This document shows, one piece after another, positions 1 through 7,800 of a DNA stretch of 22,193 nt. The notes beneath the pieces were generated by a model. It saw only the letters and a list, made by a program, of their open reading frames with translations, did no database searches and had not been told where the DNA came from. Made by a program: the position numbers and the translations under genes. Position 1 is the first letter of the stretch; every line of letters begins with the position of its first letter. The stretch covers positions 13,217-35,409 of the forward strand of contig PDIM01000063.1 in NCBI GenBank assembly GCA_002811675.1, written 5' to 3'. Source of the stretch: Ichthyosporea sp. XGB-2017a. Its lineage: Eukaryota > Opisthokonta > Ichthyosporea.

Positions 1-453
1 AAACCAAATCCAAATCTGAAAAAAAAAAAGAAAAATAAAGAATAATTAATTAAAATAATAAAAACAAAAATAAAATAAACAGAAAAATTAAAAAAATAAA
101 ATAAACAAAATTAGGCCACTCTTATTTTCTTTTTTTATTGAAGAAACAGCGTCAGCCAATTTGCGGACAGAAAAAGAAACAGAAAACTTTGATTATATGT
201 GCACCAAAGTCGTGTTATTGTTTGTGAAAGGGTTTAAAAAGGCAAAAAAAAAAGGCTCGAAGACTATAACCTTCAACCCAGCAGCGGCCTTCTTGAATCT
301 TGGCGCATGAAACACAAACAAAACAAAAACAATAACAAGTACCTTTTTATATTTTTTTATTGATTTAGTTTTTTCAAGGATTTCTTGCTTCTGGATTTCT
401 TGTTCTGTTTGTTAGATTGTAAAAGTTAATTAATATTATGTAGTTAATTAGAG
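1..453. other. AT-rich intergenic region, no gene seen
   Basis: I see no coding region on either strand. The stretch is very AT-rich with many A and T runs. A TTTAAAAA motif near 231-239 and T-rich DNA around 340-375 precede the ATG at 454 and could be promoter and leader for the fragment that follows. No RNA gene or terminal repeat was recognised. Confidence 0.6.
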
Positions 454-1074
454 ATGGGCCGTCCAAAAGGTGCCAAAAATAAGATTGGTCATAATGCCGG
501 AGGTCGCAGAAGGGGAAAGGCGTATGAAGCACAAAAGGAACAGGAGAGACTGGCGAGGGAAGAGCAGTATAGGCAGCAAGCATTGCTGCGAGAGGCTATG
601 CGACAATCGGCGGTCAATACGGAAACTCCTCCTCCTTCCCGGCATCAAGAAACCCGGCAGGATCTGCCCCCAGTGGATTACCTGGGTGACAGTTTTGGTG
701 CGGTTTTTGACGGTGAAGATGAGTATAAAGATGATGATTTAGAAACGGAGAACTTTGGTGTCGATATCTTCGATGACGCGCTAACGGGGACATCTTCATT
801 CCAGAAACCCGAGAGGAGGAAAACGATATGCAGAATACGGAGGAGGTTGAACAAAAAATTCCCCAGAAGGTCCTCAATAGGGTTAAAAGGATCAAACACC
901 TTGTTAAAGAAAAGAATCCAAAATCCGTAAATGAAATAATGCCCAATAGGAATAACCTTTGGAGTTATGCGGAAGATCCTCTGGTTGGATCAGCTGCTCA
1001 TAGTAAGATAGCTTTTGAAGACGCCGATTTATATGTCTTTGATCCCAGGGCTTTCAAGGCATGGAATAGGCATT
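454..1074 (+). pseudogene. Frameshifted N-terminal fragment, probably of a transposase (AT-hook-like start)
   Basis: The ATG at 454 opens a basic N terminus with an AT-hook-like GRPKGAKNK core, followed by a Lys/Arg/Glu/Gln-rich, probably helical stretch to about residue 55 and an acidic segment around residues 85-110. The natural reading then passes into another frame at roughly 780-800. There the residues continue as an acidic stretch, a basic VLNRVKRIKH helix and a segment with DLYVFDPRAF. The switch leaves the original frame with an implausible Arg-rich tail. At 1075 the sequence runs into the left arm of the inverted repeat, which encodes a C-terminal part of a transposase-like gene, so the middle is missing. 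From memory, the DLYVFDP segment resembles the N-terminal region of fungal transposases with DUF6729-like domains. That family call is inference only. An alternative is an unrelated nuclear AT-hook protein broken by the insertion. Confidence 0.45.
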
Positions 1075-1627
1075 ATACAAGCTTCTGAATGAGGCGATGC
1101 TCAATCTAGAACAGGGTAACGTAGATGATCCGATAAAATTAGACATCTACCACCTTGTTGATAGAATTGATGTTTCAGTAAAGCACCCTTTACACTATTC
1201 TTTTGTTTGTGATCTAAAGGATGCGTGATCTAAAGGATGCGATCTTTAGTTTGAACAAGGATGACTATGAAAAGGTCGAAAACTTTTTGAAAAAAAGTGG
1301 GGAATCCATTTCCCAGTACCTGAAAGATAAAAAGAAATCAGATTGGCTCTGGAAGGTCATCCGCCGCTATGTTCTACCACCAAAGCAGTTAGAAGACAAT
1401 ATCAATAACCTAACCTTGTAAGAAAATACAAGGACAAAGCGGACGAATACGGAAACAAACTGCTCACCGACCAGGCCTTAAAGGATATCGAAAATATGCT
1501 CGCGCACGTGGGGACGGGATGTGTACAAGGGACACTAGAACTATATAGAGGGGAGATAGTTCTAGTGTCCCTTGGATGTGTAAGTGACCCGCCAGAGCCG
1601 TATCTAAGTCAACTTCATGAAGTAGTA
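1075..1627 (+). pseudogene. Transposase-like C-terminal fragment, left arm copy
   Basis: Read on the plus strand, this arm encodes the same protein segment as the minus-strand fragment in the right arm. The parts are a Leu-Asn-rich start, the DLKDAIFSLNKDDYEKVENF helix region, a KSDWLWKVIRRYVLPP segment and then a GCVSDPPEP motif. It lacks its own start. A 16-bp tandem duplication near 1205-1236, a 5-bp insertion near 1412-1418 and a 49-bp hairpin insertion at 1526-1574 disrupt the frame. It joins directly to the N-terminal fragment at 454-1074, so together they look like one internally deleted copy of a transposable element gene. The AHVxxGCxSDP pattern recalls fungal transposases in which a conserved RGTN-like motif follows, but the sequence is cut before any such motif. 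The family call is inference. Confidence 0.45.
1526..1574. mobile_element. 49-bp hAT-like miniature element (MITE) with 8-bp target-site duplication
   Basis: The element has perfect 18-bp terminal inverted repeats: CAAGGGACACTAGAACTA at 1526-1543 and its reverse complement at 1557-1574, separated by 13 bases. It is flanked by a perfect 8-bp direct repeat, GATGTGTA, at 1518-1525 and 1575-1582. The right arm of the surrounding inverted repeat contains the same sequence with only one GATGTGTA and no insertion, so it serves as an empty site. An 8-bp duplication and termini starting CAAGGG fit the hAT superfamily. The element has no coding capacity and would need a transposase supplied from elsewhere. 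Insertion, rather than deletion from the other arm, is the simpler reading. Confidence 0.85.
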
Positions 1628-1673
1628 GGCATTTGCAGTCGCTCTGGTCTTCCCATATATCACAATCGTTTTT

Positions 1674-2646
1674 TACTACTTCATGAAGTTGACTTAGATA
1701 CGGCTCTGGCGGGTCACTTACACATCCCGTCCCCACGTGCGCGAGCATATTTTCGATATCCTTTAAGGCCTGGTCGGTGAGCAGTTTGTTTCCGTATTCG
1801 TCCGCTTTGTCCTTGTATTTTCTTACAAGGTTATTGATATTGTCTTCTAACTGCTTTGGTGGTAGAACATAGCGGCGGATGACCTTCCAGAGCCAATCTG
1901 ATTTCTTTTTATCCTTCAGGTACTGGGAAATGGATTCCCCACTTTTTTTTCAAGAAGTTTTCGATCTTTTCATAGTCATCCTTGTTCAAACTAAAGATCG
2001 CATCCTTTAGATCACAAACAAAAGAATAGTGTAAAGGGTGCTTTACTGAAACATCAATTCTATCAGCAAGGTGGTACATGTCTAATTTTATCGGATCATC
2101 TACGTTACCCTGTTCTAGATTGAGCATCGCCTCATTCAGAAGCTTGTATGTGACCTCTTCTGAAGCGGTTAAAGAGGTCCACGTAACGGTCAGCGTAAAG
2201 GGCGGAATGTCTCTCAACACAACTTGTCTCGAACTGAAAGCTCCGTCACAGCTCTGCCAGCTTGTAACAACAGCATTAGGGACTTTGACCTCATCGACAC
2301 GGAAGTTGCAAGTCCTGGACTTTTCACCCATACTCACTACAACTCCAGTCGTCACGGCAACGCCACCTGGCACGAGGAGCGTAACTTTGTCTTCTTCCTC
2401 GATCGCCAGTTGGACATCGCCTAATGTTCGCAAAGGGACGTTGGCGTCTGGCCGACACCTCAATTTCTTGTCGATTTCTAAAATAGCTGTGATATCTTCA
2501 CTTGCTGCTTTCAACTGGTCACCCACGAGCTCTTCGTTCCACTCGATACCGTTCGCTTTATCTTCCATTAAGCGGTCGAGAACAGAGAAACACAAAGCTC
2601 TTGTCGTTTTGGGCTCTCCTTTTTTGAAGAATCCCTTTTTTAGGTT
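1674..2646 (-). pseudogene. Transposase-like fragment, right arm copy, 5'-truncated and frameshifted
   Basis: The minus strand is open from 2646 down to 1909, with no upstream in-frame ATG before a stop at 2647-2649; the first ATG lies inside, at MEDKANG. The visible segments are a Leu/Glu-rich helix, a hydrophobic beta-type stretch (KVTLLVPGGVAVTTGVVVS) and the DVSVKHPLHYSFVCDLKDAIF segment. An extra A in the run near 1943-1950 shifts the frame. Beyond it, the correct frame matches the left-arm protein through the WLWKVIRRYVLPP and GCVSDPPEP segments and ends in the loop. Stop codons, the absent N terminus and the truncation at the inverted-repeat centre mark it as dead. A fungal-type transposase with a GCxSDP motif is my best guess. 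I first considered a Crinkler-like effector and found no support. Confidence 0.5.
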
Positions 2647-2649
2647 TCA

Positions 2650-3250
2650 TGCCTTTTCAGCTTCCCAGCTGCAAGGCTCACTTCGCAAATCTCACACTAT
2701 CGACTCCCTCTCCTAATTGCCATAGCAGGAACTGGCATTTTTTTCTTTGAAATCTATAAATTAAGCAACTACAATCTACATAGCAAGACACCAGCGACCA
2801 TCCACTAATAATTAGGATTGGACACTGCGGACAGAATTAAAAATAAAAAGCCACGCAGCCACGAGCCGGCCCTGTTCGGCCGTAATTCCATAAAAAAAAA
2901 AATTTGGCTGGCCAGGCCAGAATACTTGGGCCCAGCCAAACCCCTAATCTCAGCCAGCCAATTTTTTTTTTGCCAGAGGTCTAATTCCATAAAAAAAAAA
3001 AATTTGGCTGGCCAGGCCAGAATACTTGGGCCCAGCCAAACCCCTAATCTCAGCCAGCCAATTTTTTTTTGCCAGCCGCGCCTGAAAAGTGGCCAGGGAC
3101 AAATAAAATTTTTGTCGTTTTTGTGAATTTTTGAACAGCTGTAGTCTGGTCAATTATGTTGTTTTTGTTTATTTTTTTACCTTTTTTTTTGTGATCTTCA
3201 GCAAAAGAAAAAAAGTTTGTATTGTTCTTTGATCTTTGTAATCTTAAGCA
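2650..3250. other. Intergenic region with repeats, no gene seen
   Basis: Apart from the two 94-bp repeats described separately, I see no gene. Short open frames here run through repeat and homopolymer sequence. A T-rich stretch at about 3145-3195 ends roughly 55 bases upstream of the ATG at 3251 and resembles the T-rich leaders seen before other genes in this window. Confidence 0.55.
2883..3075. repeat. Two direct copies of a 94-bp repeat with internal inverted repeats
   Basis: Copy one is 2883-2976 and copy two is 2982-3075, a 99-base period with a 5-base spacer. They differ mainly by one base in the A and T run lengths. Each copy has an A run at the left, a GC-rich core and a T run at the right. 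Inside, TTTGGCTGG pairs with CCAGCCAAA. The outer A-run/TTTGGCTGGC edge is also nearly complementary to GCCAGCCAA/T-run at the other end, so each unit can fold into a strong stem. This looks like a non-coding miniature element or satellite unit. No target duplication was clear. Confidence 0.8.
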
Positions 3251-4786
3251 ATGGGACGTCGCGGTAAAAGACAAGTAAGGGAAAGAAGTGAAAGTCCTGA
3301 AGAGGATAAGGATGAGCATTTTGATGGCGAGCGCACTGAGCAGGGTGTCGAGTCAGCTCCCGCTCAGGCCAAAGCAAATAATCCTAGTAATCCCAATATT
3401 CCGAAAAAGAAAGCCAAAATTAACGGTGCTGGATCAATTGCTGGATCAGCTTCTGCCCCTCTCGCTCAGGCAAATGTCAACCAAAAAAATGTGAAACTGA
3501 GTCAGGAACTGAGTAAAGGAAAAGGAAAGCAAACGGTTAAAGAAAAAGAAAAGCAAACAGTTCACGAGCAAGACGCTAATCAAGTTGATGAGAGCGTGAA
3601 AGAAACGACCAAGCCTAAGCAGGATAAGAAAAAGTGGGAGCATTGGGAAGTTTTAACGCTATTAAAATTGCGTTTCGCTGTTATGAAAGATGCATTTTTG
3701 AAAGCAAAAAAGACTGCGGAAAAGAAGAATGCTTTTGATGAGTTAGCTTTGGATATGGAAACGGCATGGCGAAAAAAAGAGTTGAAGGATAAAGTAGACC
3801 GATACACTTATAGAGACCGTATTCCCAGTGCCCAGCAGGTCAAGGAAAAGATTCGGAAGTTGAGGGCAGAATTCACCTCAGAATGTGCCGCACTTTCCAG
3901 TACCGGCAATCCACAAAGCACATTGAACACTGAGAAGCAGGAGATATTCGACCTAATGGATTCGTTATTGACGACAACTGGTGAGCGGAAAGACAGTCTC
4001 GGGTCTACACGAATGGGTATTATAAAGCCCACAAAAGACAATGGCGCTTCGGACATGTCCAGCTCTGAGAATGGAAGTGAAAGTTATGACTTTGATGAGT
4101 CCGAAGAGGAAGTGACGTTTTCAGATGAGCGTGATAAAGCCGGTCAATACGAGAGAGCGACTGAAGACCCGGGTGAAGGTACTTCGAGTTCGGTTTTCAA
4201 GCCTGTCTCCCTCAAAGATCCAGAGGTTATTGAAAAGGCCGCCAACATACCAATCCCTGGTTCAAGTTCAGGAAAACGGTCCAGCAAAAAGGATAGAAAC
4301 AATGATAAACAAGCTTCCTTATCCCGTGCTATCGAAAAGCTAGCAAAGTCCGTGGGTGGTGTAAAGAAATTGGAATTATCGTTTTCAAAGGGACATAATC
4401 CCGTCACCGTATTAGGAAATAATGCCGGTATTCCAGGAGCAGAAGGCCCAAGTACCTACACAGAAGCAGATAAATTGGCAAAAGTGGAAAGTGAAGTGTC
4501 GGATATGAAAAGCTGCATCAATGATCTTAAGAATATGAAAAGCTCCATCAATGATCTTAAGAATATGTCTCACTTTTGGTGGGACAGAAGGGGAATGTTT
4601 CTTCCTCGGAAACACAGAAGGAGAATGTGCCTTCCTCGGAAGCGTATTCCGAACAGGGGGTTAAAAAAAGCATCAAAATTTTTCAACCATAGGAAGGGGC
4701 CGGTTTGGAAGCTTTTCAAACTTTTTTTTCAGTTTTCATTGTATTTTCACCTAAAACCATCTGCCGTTTTTTTTTTTTATTTTTGA
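3251..4786 (+). CDS. Myb/SANT-like (trihelix-type) DNA-binding protein, C terminus probably frameshifted
   Basis: The 511-residue frame starts at an ATG preceded by a T-rich leader. Residues 1-125 are charged and low complexity, Lys/Glu/Gln-rich with nuclear-localisation-like KKK clusters. Residues about 127-215 form a helix-rich region with Trp129, Trp132, a later AWRKK motif and a PSAQQVKEKIRKLRAEF helix. This fits the Myb/SANT-like fold often found in transposon-derived or multicopy proteins. An acidic Ser/Glu/Asp stretch follows at about 270-295. A tandem 10-residue repeat MK(C/S)xINDLKN-type lies at about residues 418-437. After about 4565 the given frame turns Arg-rich and then Phe-rich through a T run. 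The neighbouring frame instead reads paired ENVSSSE/ENVPSSE repeats and stops at 4690-4692, suggesting a recent 1-2 base frameshift or a sequence error. It is convergent with the histidine kinase. DNA binding is inferred from the domain only. Confidence 0.6.
   Translation: MGRRGKRQVRERSESPEEDKDEHFDGERTEQGVESAPAQAKANNPSNPNIPKKKAKINGAGSIAGSASAPLAQANVNQKNVKLSQELSKGKGKQTVKEKEKQTVHEQDANQVDESVKETTKPKQDKKKWEHWEVLTLLKLRFAVMKDAFLKAKKTAEKKNAFDELALDMETAWRKKELKDKVDRYTYRDRIPSAQQVKEKIRKLRAEFTSECAALSSTGNPQSTLNTEKQEIFDLMDSLLTTTGERKDSLGSTRMGIIKPTKDNGASDMSSSENGSESYDFDESEEEVTFSDERDKAGQYERATEDPGEGTSSSVFKPVSLKDPEVIEKAANIPIPGSSSGKRSSKKDRNNDKQASLSRAIEKLAKSVGGVKKLELSFSKGHNPVTVLGNNAGIPGAEGPSTYTEADKLAKVESEVSDMKSCINDLKNMKSSINDLKNMSHFWWDRRGMFLPRKHRRRMCLPRKRIPNRGLKKASKFFNHRKGPVWKLFKLFFQFSLYFHLKPSAVFFFYF
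4501..4560 (+). repeat. 30-bp tandem repeat in coding sequence
   Basis: Two adjacent 30-base units (4501-4530 and 4531-4560) differ at very few positions and encode MKSCINDLKN and MKSSINDLKN; a third partial unit GAATATG follows. The length is a multiple of three, so copy-number change keeps the frame. The region is probably helical or coiled-coil. Confidence 0.85.
4777..4782 (-). terminator. Probable poly(A) signal of the histidine kinase gene
   Basis: TTTATT on the plus strand reads AATAAA on the minus strand, about 64 bases past the kinase stop codon. It lies inside the T-rich tail of the opposing Myb/SANT-like frame, so the two convergent transcripts probably overlap at their 3' ends. 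Confidence 0.4.
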
Positions 4787-4845
4787 CAGGCAGCTCAGCC
4801 AGAACGGAATCTTTAAAAAATCGGGGAGGACTATCAGCTTGGTCT

Positions 4846-7800
4846 CTATTGCGGACAAAGGGCTTTCTGAAGGACACCTATAACTTGTTCAGATGTGCAT
4901 GGCTTGCTAAGAAAATAATTGGATCCTGCTTCAAACGCTTTCTGCTTCTCTGACGCAATCGCATTCGCACTAAGCGCAACAATGGGACCGAGGTAGTTAA
5001 TATCTGCGCTTCGGATATTCGAAATGGCTGTATATCCATCCATCAGTGGCATCGTAAGGTCCATAAACACAATATCATACGGACCACAATCACTTTGACC
5101 GCTGTTACCACTTTCCATCATCCCCTTCTTTATCATATCAACAGCTTCCTGGCCGTTCACTGCGACATCCACTTTCACTTGCACTTTCGTTAGATATCGT
5201 GAAGCAACAAGACGACAAAGTTTGTCATCATCCACAACTAGCGCCCGTGTCCCTTCCAAAGAGTCCACGTTTGACCTGCCTGGGCTGGCCGTGCTTACCT
5301 TCGCGCTGAACTCATCAGCACAAGGCGCTTTCTTACTGGTAACTACAGCCGATCCAGAAGGACCAGCACTCATCTTCATTTCCATGTTCAAGGATTCAAC
5401 GACTATGGGCTGCTTTTCTTCAACCGTCACGGCCTTTTGTATTGCATCAGTTGTTGAGGGGAGCGTAAGTGGTATTTCAAACCAAAACTTACTTCCTTTC
5501 CCCAAAGAACTGAATACCCCTATACTTCCATTCATGCGCTCAACTAAGCCTTTACAAATCCGGAGCCCCAACCCCGTCCCGCTTTGTCTCTTTGTATAGT
5601 CGTTGCGTACCTGGAAATACTTTGAAAATAGGCGGCTACTACTTTCAGGGGATAGCCCAATACCAGTATCTTCCACTTCAAATGAAAGATATTTGGGGCT
5701 TGTATCCATTTTATCCATTTGTTCCTCAGTTACGGAATCTTGATTTTGCTTCACACACTTCTCCACTTTCAGAGATACGCTAACTGAAACTCTACCAGCA
5801 AGTGTAAACTTGATCGCATTAGACAATAAATTGATTACGAGCTGCCTAATGCGCGTACGGTCCATCATCACAACGGCAGGGACGTCTTCACTCACGCGAC
5901 CAACCAATTCAACACCGGCTTTACTTAAACCAGCCTTTTGCAATTCAATACACTGGTTAATCAACTCCCGAACTTCAACCTCTTCCTCTTCAATCAACAA
6001 CTTTGCAGCTTCAAGTTTTGAAAAATCCAATACATCATTTACTATAGTCGCCATATGCGAGCAACTTTCACCGATGTGTGTCACATATTCGCGTTGGAAG
6101 TCCGACAGAGACGACTCGGAAAGGATTTCCGCAAGACCCATAGTTCCATTCAAAGGATTTCTCAGCTCATGGCACATAAACGCAAGAAAATCATCACGCG
6201 CCTGGATAGCCATCTTCTGACGCAGCTCGTTTTCCTTGAACTTTTCAGTTCGATCCTCAATAGATACAATCTTGATACCACTCTTTAAATTGAGATATAC
6301 TACTGAAAAATACGTCTTTCCATCTACCAAAATATCAAATGGTTCAATGTACTTTTCATTGCTGTCGACAATTTGAAAAACAACATTCAGAAACAGGTGA
6401 AAATCCATAGACAGGTAGTCAGCTTCGTCTACAATTCCATTCACCCCGGCTCGGCCGGGGTTCACAGATATTTTTCCGCTCGCACTGTCGATCATGATCG
6501 CGTCACTAACCAAAGCCTCATTCCTTTGCTCTGTAATTAATCTTTTCAAAATGTCTTTCACGTTCTGCTGAGCGTAAGCGTCCATAACCAACGGAAGATC
6601 AAATATATTCGCCAGCTCACTATTCAGAAGAATCACTTCACCATTCTGTCTCGCCGCGACAAGCCCGTACTTGGTGTGCTCCATGAGGGTCGTCAGCAGA
6701 AAAGCCATTTCACTAGCGGTTTTCTCTTTTTCTTTAAGGGCTTGGGCCCGTTCTTCCACTTTCATTTCCAGCTCTTCGTACAGATACGCATTCTGAATTG
6801 AAACCGCAACCTGAATAGCCAAATTTTCCAAAAATGTCAAACTCGAACTTTCAAATTTAAACCCATCCGTTGATCTCTCCACATAAAATATACCTGAAAG
6901 CTCATTCCGACATAATAAGGGAATACAGACAAATTCTTCAACTGAATTATCTTGAAAATATTTCTCCCTCAACGTGTCCTGAACTAAAGAAGTGGAGCTG
7001 TTTTTGGACGTCAGGCATGGAACTGAACAATTATCAACACACTCAGCCTCTTGATTAGCAGAACTCGACAGAGATTCGCGTACACGAAATCCACCATCAA
7101 TCGAACTTACAGTCTGGTATTCATCTCTAGACTCCAAACTCACCCCACGACCCAATTTACGAGATTCTTTCGTAGACTCCACATGTCGCCTCATTCCTTC
7201 CACATAATGATACGTTTGTTTTGTACGTGCAACATAGGACACTACACCGGCGGGATAGGAGGAGCTAAAACGACTAGATACCAGTTCATCTTCGTCAACG
7301 ATGCACACACCATCTGTAGACAGGCCATGCAATACAAAAGGAACGCCGTTTGCAGAATGTACGTTGTACCATGGATTGGTGTCTTTTCCTCCACACCCAG
7401 TTTTGCGAGAGTCTTTTTGAACAAGAAACAACGCCGCTTTTTGGGCCCCCGTGTACTTCATTATGTACTCGATACTCGCAGTCTTCAAATCTTTCACTGA
7501 CACACTGTGGGATATAGCCATCATAATGTTTGAGATAAAACCTGCATCTAACACTTCCATAAAATCTGACTTTCGTTTACCGATACCAACAGCGCTACCT
7601 ATATGCGAAGAAGATATTTCTTTCACCGGACGCATCAAATTCAACATCTTTCCAGCAACGGGCGCAGGTACACTGTCGCAAGATGCATTCTTACCCCCGC
7701 TAAATACTGCCGAGTCCTCCTCATTACCGTTCTTCCCGTAAGCATCATCTTCACAAAAGCCAGCAGTGCTATAGAACGCGGAACTTCTTTCCAACGCATG

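Larger units (their letters stand above)
1075..2149. repeat. Large imperfect inverted repeat (arms about 0.5 kb, 46-bp loop)
   Basis: The left arm is 1075-1627 and the right arm is 1674-2149; 1628-1673 is the loop. Hand alignment shows nearly identical arms. The length difference (553 against 476 bases) is explained exactly by four events. The left arm has a 57-base gain (49-bp element plus 8-bp target duplication), a 16-bp tandem duplication and a 5-bp insertion, while the right arm has one extra A in the A/T run near 1943-1950. The arms correspond to the same C-terminal transposase segment in opposite directions, meeting tail to tail. Transcription across it would give a long hairpin RNA. 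Confidence 0.9.

Noticed and set aside
1464-1780. Two overlapping 94-residue open frames on opposite strands that look alike
   Set aside because: They are the two strands of the palindrome centre, reading the same inverted-repeat sequence plus the miniature element. They are not independent genes.
1909-2646. Possible Crinkler-type effector gene
   Set aside because: No signal peptide or Crinkler motif is visible. The C-terminal segments and repeat context fit a transposase fragment better.
2805-3153. Short open frames on both strands across the 94-bp repeats
   Set aside because: They translate the repeat units and homopolymer runs, and both strands are open equally.
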